A DNA stretch of 64,000 bases from Athripsodes cinereus (GCA_947579605.1 OX388314.1:24872000-24935999), one strand, 5' to 3'; positions 10,301 through 20,939 are shown, counted from the stretch's first letter. A program made the numbers and translations. Notes: generated from the sequence alone by a model not told the origin.

Positions 10301-12436
10301 CTACGATTCACGGCCGCAGCGTGAAACGGTCGGTGTGGGGAGAGAGCGTGCAGCGAGGCGGGTACTACGTCGCGCAGGCTGGGGAGTGGCTATGTTAGCA
10401 TGTCGAGTACGGGTGTGGGTCGTTGCGTTCGGGGGTGTTTGAGTGACGTCGATCGGTGGTGTATGGTTGACGGCTGTGCGAGAGGGAGCGATCGAGCGTG
10501 AAGATGAGTGATGCGTTTTTTCGATTACCGTTTGCCAGGCGAACGGTAATCGCTTACTGTCATCACGTGAATTCATACTGTGGTCCCGTTTGTGTATCTC
10601 AATCGCCTCGCGGTATACGCGCGAAGACTCGTTGTTGAGTTTGGCGATTGTTCGAGCTGAATCGAAGTCGATACAGTGTCCTTCAGTCATACTATGCATC
10701 GCTAGGGTAGAAGATGTTTTTTTACCCTTCACATCTACTCTGTGTTCAGCCACTCGAGCAGATGTGCGGCGGTTAGTTTTGCCTATATAGACTTTAGGAC
10801 AGTCTTTACACGGGACCTCGTATACACCGTGTGATTCGTTTGGGATGTGATCTTTAACACACCGCAGCATAGATTCAATCTTTTGATGGGGAGCGAAGAC
10901 GACTTTTATATCGTGACGGCGTAGTATGCGGCCGACACGATCGGTAGTTCCACGCACGTAAGGTAGCTTTGCAAAGCCCCGTAACCGAGTATTATCATCG
11001 ATTTCGGTTCTCTGAGTCTCTTCTCGGGCAAATGCCTTCTTGATAATCGAATCAGAGTATCCGTTGCTTTGCAGGGCTCTCCTCAAGCGCGATAGTTCGA
11101 CCGACCGATGTTGATCGTCGGCAATAGTCTTTGATCTATGCGTTAGTGTGTTAACTACGCCTGAGAGTTGTGCGGGGTGATGATGAGACGACGCGTTAAG
11201 ATATCGATCGGTGTGGGTTTTTTTGCGATAAACATCGAAGGACATGTGGCCGTTGGGATTTTTCTTGATTAAAACATCAAGGAAGGGGATACAGTTGTTT
11301 TCCTCAACTTCCATTGTGAACTTGATAGATTCACTAATGGAGTTGAGATGATCGAGAAAAAGATTTAGTTCTTCTCGACCATGGGACCATATGACGAACG
11401 TATCGTCAACATATCGCAGCCACAGTTTGGGTTTTAGACGTGCATTGTCTAGCGCTCTTGTTTCGAGGCCAGACATGAAGATATTGGCAACAGCCGGGGA
11501 CAGGGGAGATCCCATCGGTGCCCCGAGGATCTGTTTGTAAAACTTTCCATTGAAAGTGAAGTATGTGGATGTGAGGCAATGGTTAACGAGGTCTAAGAGA
11601 TCTTGTGGGAGGTCCATTTCATTTTTGATAGTTTCCATTGCCTCTGGTATCGAGATCATGGTGAATAGTGACGTAACGTCGAAGCTGACTAATAGATCGT
11701 TGGGTTGTAGGATGATATCTCTAACGCGTTCGACGAAGTGGGAGGAGTTACGAACGTATGACGCACAACGCTCGGCTACCGGCTGGAGGATATTTGCAAG
11801 ATAGCCGGCAAGTTTTTGTGTAGGAGAGTTTACAGAACTTACTATGGGGCGAAGGGGAACGCCGTCCTTATGTATTTTCGGTAAACCGTACATTTTAGGA
11901 CAGCGCGAAGATTTTTCCCTAGGAATAAGTTGTTTTTTCGTTTCATCTGCAATGGATGTAGATGAAACGATTTTAGACTTTGTAGTCTTCTCTAGATAAG
12001 TAGTGGAATCATTAGGATGTATTTTATAAGCCGCATCCTGAAGAATAAGGGACATTTTTTGGTTGTAATCGGAGGTGTTCATTACAACGGAGCAGTTACC
12101 TTTATCTGCTGGGAGGACTAAGACGTTGGGATTTTTACGAAGTTCTGTAAGTGCTCGTTTCTCGGAACGAGAAATGTTGGGTTGAGGAGGCTTGGCGGTG
12201 CGAATTACTGCACAGATTTCTTGCCGAATTTCTTCAGCTTCTAAAGCGGGGATATTATTCATAGAGGACTCGACATGCATAACAATGTCATCAACGGGGA
12301 TTTTTGACGGAGCGACGGCGAAGTTGAAGCCTTTAGACAAGGCGGACTTCGTAGCGTCGTCTAAGGGGACGTCAGAAAGATTACGGACAAGGGAGTCGAT
12401 GTTTAACGAAGGATGTTTAACGATGTTTAACGATGT
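10301..12436 (-). CDS. PLE reverse transcriptase with C-terminal GIY-YIG endonuclease
   Basis: Open for 711 codons, from just after an in-frame TAA at 12437-12439 to the stop at 10301. No ATG lies near the open 5' end. Residues below are counted from the TTG codon at 12340, but family-like sequence (NLSDVPLDD...SALSKGFNF) continues upstream of it, so the true N-terminus is missing. RT core: PKMYGLPKIHKDGVPLRPIVSS region (148-169), motif A FDVTSLFT (D221), motif B LGAPMGSPLSP (272-282), motif C YVDD (310-313), then IPFLDV (351-356). Endonuclease: GVY (505) and YIG (518) bracket a CKDC pair (511/514), with R529, H549, H555 and candidate catalytic E581. The C-terminal ~75 residues are Ser/Thr/Pro/Arg-rich. 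RT followed by GIY-YIG is the signature of Penelope-like elements, which prime synthesis at endonuclease-cut target DNA. No frameshift is visible, so the enzymes may have been functional recently. Confidence 0.9.
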   Translation of the reverse strand, partial: TSLNIVKHPSLNIDSLVRNLSDVPLDDATKSALSKGFNFAVAPSKIPVDDIVMHVESSMNNIPALEAEEIRQEICAVIRTAKPPQPNISRSEKRALTELRKNPNVLVLPADKGNCSVVMNTSDYNQKMSLILQDAAYKIHPNDSTTYLEKTTKSKIVSSTSIADETKKQLIPREKSSRCPKMYGLPKIHKDGVPLRPIVSSVNSPTQKLAGYLANILQPVAERCASYVRNSSHFVERVRDIILQPNDLLVSFDVTSLFTMISIPEAMETIKNEMDLPQDLLDLVNHCLTSTYFTFNGKFYKQILGAPMGSPLSPAVANIFMSGLETRALDNARLKPKLWLRYVDDTFVIWSHGREELNLFLDHLNSISESIKFTMEVEENNCIPFLDVLIKKNPNGHMSFDVYRKKTHTDRYLNASSHHHPAQLSGVVNTLTHRSKTIADDQHRSVELSRLRRALQSNGYSDSIIKKAFAREETQRTEIDDNTRLRGFAKLPYVRGTTDRVGRILRRHDIKVVFAPHQKIESMLRCVKDHIPNESHGVYEVPCKDCPKVYIGKTNRRTSARVAEHRVDVKGKKTSSTLAMHSMTEGHCIDFDSARTIAKLNNESSRVYREAIEIHKRDHSMNSRDDSKRLPFAWQTVIEKTHHSSSRSIAPSRTAVNHTPPIDVTQTPPNATTHTRTRHANIATPQPARRSTRLAARSLPTPTVSRCGRES

Positions 12437-12440
12437 TTAA
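12404..12440. repeat. 10-bp tandem repeat (CGATGTTTAA)
   Basis: About three to four units at the 5' edge of the PLE ORF. It brings in the TAA that closes the reading frame. Confidence 0.7.
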
Positions 12441-12529
12441 CGAAGGATCGATGTTGAACGAAGCGAAGTAACGTGTTTTAGATTATATATATATCTTTTT
12501 TTTCAATAATTTATTTGCATGAAACTGTA

Positions 12530-12645
12530 ACTGTATAATGTCTTCGTCTGTCAAATTGTTTTAATTGTTATTATTATTTTATTGTTCAACATGTAAAAGG
12601 CTTTGCCGTGTAAAGAAGTTAAATAAAATAAAAATAAAATAAATA
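12530..12645 (+). repeat. LINE 3' terminal fragment with AAAT-rich tail
   Basis: TTGTTCAACATGTAAAAGGC...GCCGTG followed by an (AAAAT)n tail. The same block, inverted, is at 52752-52900. Confidence 0.55.
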
Positions 12646-13344
12646 AACAATAAAGGTAGGTACATAAATTTCTTTCACAATTGTACAATAATTATCGTAT
12701 ATTTTAGATAGGATTTTTTTCAATCCATAAAGACCCAAGTCTTGTGTATAGACAGAGAGTAGACAATTATTATTTATGTTTGTTTTATTTCTGCTACAAA
12801 TAAATATATAAATTTACTATAACCTTTAAGCCCCCTATTTCGAGAGGACTGCTCCTTAAATGAATAAGCAGGTACTAAATAAAATACTAATAATAAAAAT
12901 GAAAACTATACTGTAAAGTTTAAAAGGCTTTATATGAGACCTACACCTTTTTCAGACTAACAAATAAGGTGTTATTGCTTATTAATTATTAATTACCTTA
13001 CTATGTAAGTATGACGTACTATGTATTTAAGATAAATCAATTAAATTCTCGTTAAAATTCCTAGAATAAATATGCATATTTTTTCTCCAGTAGCGAAGGT
13101 ATTCGTATCGAGTATGTCCATAATAAATAATATTGTAGTGTTATATATCGATACAATATACGGAAGCGCGAAACCCAATTACATATGGGGATTCTCCTCC
13201 GTAGGTACTCTGAATATCGGAACTTATTATCTTTTTAAAATATTACTTTATAATATTATTTACTATACTTCGTCTTCTAGTTACGGGTTATACCTGTCAT
13301 ATTCGTATCTTAAGAACCTTAAAAAATACATTTTACATTTAAAA
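12646..13344. other. No recognised feature
   Basis: AT-rich. A 130-codon ORF begins at 13072 but its 3' part is Rep-A, so it is not a gene candidate. Confidence 0.4.
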
Positions 13345-13494
13345 TTCAGCGATGAAGCATGCCACCATCCTGAATGTGCTATATTTTACTGGTTGGTACG
13401 GAGACGACAATCTGTATGTTTATTACGCGCAGTAAGTCCGCTGGCTACCCCACTTGTAGGATAACCCATGATGGTGTAGTAGTAGTAGTGTATA
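13345..13494 (+). repeat. Rep-A copy, 3' half
   Basis: From AATTCAGCGATGAAGC to GTGATGGTGTAGTAGTAG. The tail has become a (TAG)n repeat. Confidence 0.8.
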
Positions 13495-13497
13495 TTA

Positions 13498-13640
13498 TGG
13501 GTTAGGTGGAAGATATTGCGCTTCTGCGATAAACTCGTCCATTGCACAAATTTATTTATTTGTCTGGTTTAAATTCTGCAATGTTTATTTAATAATGTTT
13601 ATTTTTTGTGCAATAAAGATTTATTATTATTATTATTATG
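13498..13640 (+). repeat. LINE-eta 3' end with (TTA)n tail
   Basis: GGGTTAGGTGGAAGATATTGC then GCGATAAACTCG, a T-rich 3' UTR, AATAAAG, and (TTA)n. The same terminal block occurs at 26363, 44200, 51893(-), 52567 and 56806(-). Confidence 0.7.
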
Positions 13641-13764
13641 TATTTAGTTAAGCTTATTTGACACGTCATGTGACTTGTACCGAAGACACAAAATTGTTTG
13701 TAATTAATATTTAATAATTACTTCTTAATCTTAATCATATTAATTAAATAAAATCTTTGCTTAC

Positions 13765-14029
13765 TTCTGAAACCAGGACTTCTTATCGTATACGTCAAAT
13801 TCTTAAATTCCAGATCCATCTTGTACAATTTATGAGATTCAATAATATTGACAAAATCTTCTTGTTACGTCTTCAGAAAATCCTAATGAAGGTGCCAATC
13901 AGAAGATTCTCTTTCCAGGATTTCGATCATCGAGAAACACGGAAATCATTTGACATAGGAACTATTGTTGAAGAGGATGAATATTATCACCCTTGTCCGA
14001 AAGTCATTTCTTTTCGCGCTGCATGGTAC
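13765..14029 (-). CDS. Candidate 5' exon of an ABCG-family transporter
   Basis: On the minus strand a T-rich acceptor (TTTGTTTCAG) precedes 14029 and a GTAAGC donor follows 13765. The first ATG in a good frame (13819-13817) opens an 18-residue stretch, MDLEFKNLTYTIRSPGFR, ending in phase 1 at the donor. This matches the conserved N-terminal segment of ABCG half-transporters that comes just before the Walker A region, a family of lipid/pigment-precursor membrane exporters. Upstream exon sequence holds an in-frame stop and a short upstream ORF (MQREKK), consistent with 5' UTR. No Walker A exon is visible downstream, so the next intron would run through the PLE. Caveats: the match is short, and the plus strand also has a 117-codon ORF here. 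Confidence 0.45.
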
Positions 14030-14117
14030 CTGAAACAAATAAACATTTTTTTTTATAATTTATGTATAGTTTATTTATTGAACCTTTCACATGTTGAACA
14101 AAATAAGTAAAACGTAC

Positions 14118-14270
14118 AATAACATAAAACAATTGTACACAGTCACAAACATTACAAAACTATTGTATAATAACATAAAACAATTGTACATAGTCACAAA
14201 CATTACAAAACTATTGTATAATAACATAAAACAATTGTACATAGTCACAAACATTACAAAACTACATACA
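14118..14270 (+). repeat. 51-bp tandem repeat, 3 copies
   Basis: Units begin AATAACATAAAAC at about 14118, 14169 and 14220, nearly identical. As 51 is divisible by three, they stay open in one frame and create a 65-codon ORF of 17-residue repeats, which is probably incidental. Confidence 0.85.
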
Positions 14271-14477
14271 AAATTAATATTGAATTAATAAGGATTATAC
14301 CTACTACTACATGGCGAAACGTTATTTAGAACTTAGATTTTTAGGATTTGGACGGTTTTTTGTCCACAGAACATTGCTATCACTATGATACTATAAGATG
14401 AAGAAAACATGCTAGAAAAAGTAAACTAAATTTAACGTAGAATTGTTCTGAATGGAGGCTCGTTTCTTGTACCTACT

Positions 14478-14675
14478 CCTCTAAAAGAATAGTGTTGTGT
14501 TTTTGGTTTTGTCAAACATGCGTAGATAAACATTTGGTCTCAAGTGGCCAAATGTCTCAAGAGTCTCTGGTATAAAGGCTTGTACCCAATAGACTCCCAA
14601 CTCAACTAGGACTTTTCCAGAAGAGATAAAGTTTAATTTATCGACCGACGGTTCTTGGTAGAAGTTCATTTTAAG
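14478..14675 (-). repeat. Repeat shared with 30097-30150
   Basis: On the minus strand ATGAACTT(C)TACCAAGAACCG matches the plus strand at about 30107. A 62-codon ORF starts there in both copies but diverges, so this is probably a mobile-element end. Confidence 0.45.
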
Positions 14676-16117
14676 AATTTATTAATATCATACCCTCCCT
14701 CACACATGGATGTTACAGGAATGTCTAATTCTTATGTCATCCATCTTTAGAAGAAGTTTAAAGAGTAAGTTTTACAGAAGGAAAATAGAAACATAAATAT
14801 GCCTAATCATAATCAAAAATTGTTAATATAATATATGTGTAATAAAAAGAGTCAAATTATTTGTAGTAGCTTTAATTTCAAAATGGCATCGCATGTAGAA
14901 AATTTCTACATGCGATATAATATTCTGTAATATAGGTTACTGTTATAAAATTAAAAGTAAAACTCAAAAAAATATTTGTAATTAATACGATTTTTTCATC
15001 CAAGTGTTTGCAACTTCCGTAGACACTGTACTTGTTTGTATTTGATGGTTATTTGCAAATATTATTGATATACATAGGTTGCATGATCCAACTATGAATC
15101 TATTTCCTGGACTGTATTGCTGTTAACAGACTCTTGACCATCTCAGCCAATAGAGAATCAAACAATAATAATGAAGTACCTTAAATATTTAAGTGAAAGC
15201 AAACAAAGTTTTTCTGTTAGTAACCGTTAATTTTTTAATCGTTGAGATCAAAGTTTAAATCAAATATTGATTTTGTCTCACAAACCACTTCAAGTGGTTG
15301 TAGAATCGCAGTCTTGTAGTTTGTTTGGTTTTTTAGTTTTTTTTTCCTACATATTTATTGAAATTAGTTTTTTTCCAATTTTAAAATACCATGTAGGTGT
15401 AATATTCAAAAGTTAAATATATGTACTCGAAGTTGATTTAAATATTTGTAAAGGTTCATTGCACCATAATCAATGTCTTAAGGATGTCTTGCAAATGTGA
15501 AGGTTACCCACCATCCACCCGGATACCGCTGAAGAAACTTCCACCTTTTCATGTATTATAAAATTAAAGACAAACCCACCTTACACCCGGATATATCAGG
15601 AGTCGTTGACTCCAATTATTTTATCCGCACATTTAAAACAAAAGTAGGCCAAAATTGCAACCATTGGAATCTTTTATACTCTCTATTCAATGGTCTTTTA
15701 GGAGGTAAGAAAGTTTATTGGGAAAAAATATATAAAAAAAGGAGAATTAACAAAGTAAGACAAAGATAATATAAATAGTAAAAAACACAATAACATAAGA
15801 AATATAAAAATTGGTAAGTAATAATTATTCGTGTTTCGTATAAATCATCATCGCTCTTTTATGATATTTTCAGGAACATAGATTGTGAAAATACCTTCTA
15901 TTTTATGAACAACGTAAAGAGGTTTCGAGTCAATATATGCACCTCTTCCTACGATAGTTTCTGTAATCTCTAGAATACAGGTAGGTAAAATTACACACCG
16001 TTCTGATTGGATTATGTTTAAAGAATTATCCATTTCAGTTGGTCAAGAACAATGTTGCTTTTTCATTCGTAAGATCCTCAAAGTAGTGCAATATCAAATT
16101 TCGTTGATATTTTGAAT
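14676..16117. other. AT-rich; possible LINE-zeta remnant at 15495-15660
   Basis: Two blocks with CACCCGGATA and TATATCAGGAGTCGTTGACTCC resemble the 'pricked' 3' region of LINE-zeta. A 61-codon minus ORF at 15848-16033 has balanced composition but no recognisable family. Confidence 0.3.
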
Positions 16118-16241
16118 CCAGAGCCCGTAGACAAACCGTACTTAGCGATCGTCTACTGGCGAACTTTTCGACAATCTACCTACATGTACCGTATAATAAT
16201 TATGCGTTATTGTTGCAGTGATTGACGAAAATTCGTTTGTA

Positions 16242-16809
16242 GTCGAGAATTGAGCTTGCTTGGCGTGGCGAATGTTGCGTGGCGAACTCTTGTTTTTCGT
16301 TTGTTTTGTGCGTCCTGTCTCCCTTGGTGGAGAGTAGCTTTGGTTGGAATATCCCCATTAGGAGGGAAATAGTTTTCCACACTACCCCGTTTCAGTGACC
16401 CCTGGGCTCACTGTCTTAAAACCGAAATGTTTCTGGACACTTTATCTCTGTTATCTGTACCAACTGTATATATATGTGTGTATGAATGTGTGTATGTGTG
16501 TGTGTGTGAGTGTATGTGTGTGTGTATGTATATATATGTATATTATTGTATTGTACTTAATTTTTGTGTATAATATTGGTTTAATTTATTATGGTTAATT
16601 ATGTCACACATGTATTGTGTGATATCACTTTATTTTAATTTTTCCCAATATGGGCTATTTTTGTTTCTTTTTGTTTATTGTTCCAACGAGGCGACTTATG
16701 TTGATCTGTTCTTGGGGTCGCCCCTGAGGAAATGAAAGTGATGTGTGCAAATTCGGATAAATAGGAGTCTCCGATTCCTGAGATATCCGAGTGTGTAGAG
16801 GTTCTTTCA
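16242..16809 (+). mobile_element. LINE-zeta 3' region inserted in MITE E
   Basis: Shares TCCTGTCTCCCTTGGTGGAG and later blocks with 37375-37870 and ends in TTCAATGTA, as 37870 ends CCTTCAATAAA. TSD-like TGTAGTCGA at both junctions. No long ORF remains. Confidence 0.65.
16465..16546. repeat. TG/TA microsatellite
   Basis: Alternating (TGTG), (TATG) and (TA) runs inside the LINE-zeta 3' region. Confidence 0.85.
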
Positions 16810-16974
16810 ATGTATGTAGTCGATCGCCAAGTGCGTGTTTGTCTAGGTTACACTCATTTGACACAAAACTCTTTTGAATGTTAGAGGCTTATTATTTTCA
16901 CATTATTTCTAGTAACGCAAAAAGTGAAAACATTAGAGAGCAAATTACGAATAATTCTAAAATAAGTAAATTAT

Positions 16975-17158
16975 ACACATGAAACTACCATATAAACCTT
17001 AGAAAAGACAACGTCACCTTCTTCGGTAGTGCCCAAGACGGGACTTAAACCTGCATCCCTACCCTTGTCACAAGAAGTGGTTTGTCCAATTAAACTATGG
17101 GCACTACCGAACAAGGTGACATTGTCTTTTTTAAGCTTTATTTGGTAGTTTCATGTGT
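16975..17158. mobile_element. Palindromic element with tRNA-like centre
   Basis: Arms of about 55-70 bp: ACACATGAAACTACCA at left faces TGGTAGTTTCATGTGT at right, and GTCACCTTCTTCGGTAGTGC faces its near inverse. The centre folds like a tRNA on the minus strand. Flanks give no clean TSD. Confidence 0.7.
17029..17104 (-). tRNA. tRNA-like sequence (His GTG-like), probably not functional
   Basis: A 76-nt span with a perfect 7-bp acceptor pair GTGCCCA/TGGGCAC, D-arm GTTT..AATTGGAC..AAAC, loop TTGTGAC placing GTG at the anticodon, and a B-box-like GGTTTAAGTCC. The anticodon stem has mismatches and spacing near the T-arm is irregular. The acceptor pair is also part of the element's inverted repeat. 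Confidence 0.35.
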
Positions 17159-17831
17159 TAAAATTACATATACCTATAACCTCATACAATGGTTAACTGT
17201 AAAAATACATCGATATACAATTCTAAAATAACTTTAATATCAAACTTAGTACACGTAATTTCAAACGAAGATCTCAAAAATATTACACTCATGAGTTCTT
17301 ATCACTGTGAAATCAATTATTCAACCAGTTAATACCATAGACATAAACATAGACCATTCATAAAGTACCTATAGTAGTATTAGTTTTTTAGTGTGCACTC
17401 GACCTTAAATTTATTATTGCAATAAATCCAGTTATAATAAGTTATAATAAATTATTATTATGACAAGTAGTTGTATTGTATAAATATTATGTATTATTTA
17501 CAAAAAAAGGGTTTATATAATGTTGTATTGATATTGAAAGCAGACAGAAAATTAATAATTAATTACATTAACAAAAATGTATGTAAAAATATATATTGTT
17601 TATGGTTATGACAAATTGCTTTCAATGCAAAATACTTCCATGTTTATGTCGCAGGTAAATGATGGAAATCGTGATTTTATCAAATTCCTAAGGGAGGTAA
17701 GCAAATCAAGGAAGATGTTAAAATAACAACTCTGCGAGGTGATTTCCCTAAGGTAAGTGATTTTATTAAGTCAGATTTGGTGTAAGCGTACTTTAAGCCG
17801 TTAAAAAAGGGCAGTTTTTTGGAAGCCAAAC
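17159..17831. other. No recognised feature
   Basis: AT-rich sequence without supported features. Confidence 0.4.
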
Positions 17832-17839
17832 TTTTAGTA

Positions 17840-18113
17840 CAGGGGTCGGCAACCTACAGCCCGCGGGTCACCAAGTGACCCATTTGATAATTTCAAGTGA
17901 CCCACTTTAGTTATGAAAATAAATTATAAAATATAAAATAAACATGAAGCAAACATATTGAGAATAAAAAAAGATTGCAAATACATAGATACTAACAACA
18001 ACAGTTCACTAAAAAACTGTTTTAAAATGAAAATACCACTGACCCAAACGTCTCATTAATACTCACATGTGAATTGATTTTGACCCGCAGCCAAAAAAGG
18101 TTGCCAACCCCTG
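17840..18113. mobile_element. hAT-type non-autonomous element
   Basis: TIRs CAGGGGTCGGCAACCT and AGGTTGCCAACCCCTG. Flanking 8-mers TTTTAGTA and GCTTAGTA are a slightly decayed TSD. 274 bp, no coding capacity. Confidence 0.85.
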
Positions 18114-18984
18114 GCTTAGTACATGATCCAACTAACTATTAAACATAATTGAATGTCACTGTTTTACTGGATAGCCGTTTAGTACAATGGCTAATTCAAC
18201 AATCGGGTGGCGACATATATAAATCTACTCTATTTTTAACCAATTTTTTTTGCAGTGATTGTTTTATAAAAATGTTTGTGCAAAATAATATTGTTAATGG
18301 TGGCAGATCAGGGTCGGCTTGTCTATAATGAAAAAAATAAATTAATGCAGTTTTAACAAGATACCGCCTATATAGAATGCTGTTGAAAATGTAGAAACAT
18401 AAAGATGCAATAAAATGTATCTACATAAATGACGTAATAATTATTATTGTATGTGATAATATTATTATTAACAATGCGGCTCTTCTCATCACAATGCATG
18501 TACTGCGGAAGTGCTTTGTTATGTTATATTGGTTTCCTATTTATTTACCATAATTTATTTATTTTTTCTTAGAGCTGCTCGATTATTTTAGCAAAGCAAG
18601 GACATACTTTTCCCCGTGGAATCTCTGGCAAATAACAGCCCCCCACTTTTTAATGTGATTTTTCAAAAAGGCGGATTTTTCAAAATATCACGAAAGATAT
18701 TTAATATCTTCAAATCGATCTTATATTTTATTAGCACATAGGATTTATAATTGAAGGCTGGTTATTACAAAGGAGCTAAAGTATCAAAAATACCAAAAAC
18801 TCCCAATTGGTGTTAAACATAAAGGCCAATAAACGTACGAAGTTGCAATGGGATTGAACAACATAGTGTATTTATAAAAAACATTGTCCAATAGATATCA
18901 CTTTTGCTAAATTGCTGCTGTTCCCCTTACATCTTTTCACTTTTTCTTGGTTTTATGACACCTTTGTAATACCCAGCATTCAAT
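18114..18984. other. No recognised feature
   Basis: AT-rich. Nothing supported. Confidence 0.4.
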
Positions 18985-19090
18985 TTTTTTTATAAGGATA
19001 ACTTTCATGTTTGTCATGTAAGGTTAGTCTATGCTGGTTGCCTTCCTTGTGGTATAGATAATATAAGATGCCGTGATGGTATAGATAGAC
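18985..19090 (+). repeat. Rep-A copy, decayed 3' half
   Basis: Only the CATGTTTGTCATGTAAGG...TGCCGTGATGGTATAG portion is recognisable. Confidence 0.5.
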
Positions 19091-19244
19091 AATGAATTTT
19101 CATTGAACTTGTGGCTTAATAAATTGTTGGCCATCACCATCCATATTGTGTACATTATCTTATAAAAATAATCACTTTGTCATTCCGTTATTTTTGAATA
19201 AATAATACAATGCTTAGATAACTGTGTCAAGCACAATAGATAAG

Positions 19245-19764
19245 GGTTATTCCGTGTCAAATCATCACACTGATTCAGACTTGCATGCATTTCTGAAGCC
19301 CTGTATCTCCTGATCCCATTGAGATCCCATAATAGAATTTTGGTATATGTATTAATACATTACAAACTATTTTTGACAATTTTTTGGAATTTTTAAAATT
19401 GTCACTTTTTGAAAAATTTAATTTTTAAAATTTAATTGTATTTTTTTTTTCAAACCGTGACCCCTATCCTGTGGCACATCAGATTAAAGCCCCATTCAAC
19501 AGCTTTAAAACGAGACCTCTCCCAGGTTTATATCATCACTGGTTGCCAGTCTATAGGCATCCAAAGGTGCCAAGACATGAGATTTTTTCATAAAAATTGT
19601 GATTTTTAAAAATTAATAACTTCAAAAATAATTGTGCTACATAACTGAAATTTGGTATTTTTTCATACGTCTATGATATATTGCTGCATAAAAAAAATCA
19701 TGAAAATCTGAGACATCAAGTCTGAAAATCTCTCAAAATTGTGTTGAATTGACACGGAATGACC
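19245..19764. mobile_element. Inverted-repeat element, unknown superfamily
   Basis: 16-bp TIRs GGTTATTCCGTGTCAA / TTGACACGGAATGACC (one mismatch) bound ~520 bp. No transposase ORF and no clear TSD. Confidence 0.6.
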
Positions 19765-19996
19765 AATAATGCATATTTTATTGATGTCATTTACGCCAAA
19801 TTTAAGAGTCCATTCACACGGTGGAATGTGTAATTATGCTTCATCGTCATTTCGACGACTTGTCCACTCAGAAGACACTAGATTGCAGAAATTATGAGCT
19901 TCGTGTATTTATCTAAATACCTACTTGTAGGTGTATATATTTCATTATTATTATTTAATTTATTTATTTTATCCGTTGTGCCCTGTCGCATGCACT

Positions 19997-20043
19997 ATGG
20001 AGGATATTTTTGATGCATCTCCACGTGCTGAGCGTTTTGCACA
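19997..20043 (+). CDS. Candidate first coding exon (MEDIFDASPRAERFA...)
   Basis: ATG followed by 15 codons with balanced composition, ending at a perfect GTAAGT donor at 20044. Nothing downstream confirms it, and I recognise no family. Confidence 0.2.
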
Positions 20044-20546
20044 GTAAGTACTGAAGATCAGTTTGATTGGTTTTTCTAGATATCGACACGATAAATAAAT
20101 AATTTATTATTTTTTACACATTCTTCTAACATGATTATTCTTGTGAAATGATAGGGTACAATGCGTGTATTTTTTCCAACTTCATGCCGTTTGCTATCTA
20201 ATAAATGTTCCACCAATATTTTTTCGTACGTTATTTTGAAAATATATTCTATCTCTTTCTTACTTATACATTTTAATTATGCACAGAAGACGGCAGGAAT
20301 AGGATGTACATATCAGATGTGAACATTTGTGAATAGATCTATATTATTATGTCTAAGATTCAAATACTATCGCGGAAGCGGTATCTAATAATAATTAACT
20401 CGAATTATCAATGAATACCTATCAGATAAACATCTCCGATGAATTTCCGACACTTATCTCATTATCTGCACAGTATCTCAATAATTGAGATATTATATCA
20501 TTAAAGCGGAATTCAATCGATTTCCATTGAATTTTTCTTTGATTAT
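20044..20546. other. No recognised feature
   Basis: AT-rich. It would be intron if the exon before it is real. Confidence 0.3.
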
Positions 20547-20554
20547 ATTCCGAG

Positions 20555-20939
20555 TAGTGATGTAACGAATGTGTGTTTTTGGATATTCGCGAATGCGAAT
20601 GCGAATATCTGTTGACGACATTCGCGAATGCGAATGCGAATAGCGAATATAGACTTGCTTAGATTTCGACAATATTGCTCAATCATTAAAATTTGTACCC
20701 CCCCGTCGCCGAATTTTCAAAATGGTATAGGAATTTAAAATATTTCAAAACTCCTCGGTTTTCTTGCAGTACCTTTTTCTGCAGTGTACCGGGTAAGTAT
20801 CCGGTACTTTTACCGAATATCCGATACTTTATTACCGAAATAATATTCGCAAAACATTCGCATATTTTTTTGCGAATACTATGAAATATGCGAATATTCG
20901 CGAATGCGAATGCGAATACGAATATTCGTTACATCACTA
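20555..20939. mobile_element. hAT-type element with GCGAAT subterminal repeats
   Basis: Perfect 8-bp TSD ATTCCGAG at 20547-20554 and 20940-20947. TIR TAGTGATGTAACGAAT with its inverse. Both ends are packed with GCGAATGCGAAT repeats. The interior shares ACTCCTCGGTTTTCTT and CCGGTAC blocks (inverted) with the element at 51275-51684. Confidence 0.85.

Larger units (their letters stand above)
10022..12480 (-). mobile_element. Penelope-like element (PLE family 1), nearly complete
   Basis: The unit spans from a TA-repeat at 10022 to another TA-repeat after 12480, with a long RT/GIY-YIG ORF on the minus strand and a ~260-bp 3' flank. Sequence from about 10034 to 10243 is nearly identical to the second copy at 21801-22004, which also abuts a TA-repeat. 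That supports insertion next to, or termination in, TA-rich sequence. The 5' side degenerates into a CGATGTTTAA 10-bp tandem repeat (12404-12440). Confidence 0.85.
16118..16848. mobile_element. Inverted-repeat MITE, family E, split by a LINE end
   Basis: The left part 16118-16241 matches the reverse complement of 23153-23302 (GACAAACCG...GCGATCG...CTACTGGCGAACTTTTCGACA). The right part 16810-16848 completes it (GTAGTCGATCGCCAAGTGCG). The ~568 bp between are a LINE-zeta 3' piece, with TGTAGTCGA duplicated at the junctions. Confidence 0.75.

Noticed and set aside
10099..10442. GC-rich short ORFs around the PLE 3' flank
   Set aside because: They overlap the PLE ORF or its ribozyme flank in other frames and are partly repeated at 21801 next to the gap.
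13757..14110. 117-codon plus-strand ORF
   Set aside because: No recognisable motif, and the minus strand offers a splice-bounded, ABCG-like reading. The length is probably a by-product of constraint on the other strand.
15848..16033. 61-codon minus-strand ORF as a gene exon
   Set aside because: Composition is reasonable but there is no family, no convincing splice sites, and an ORF of this length is expected by chance in 64 kb.
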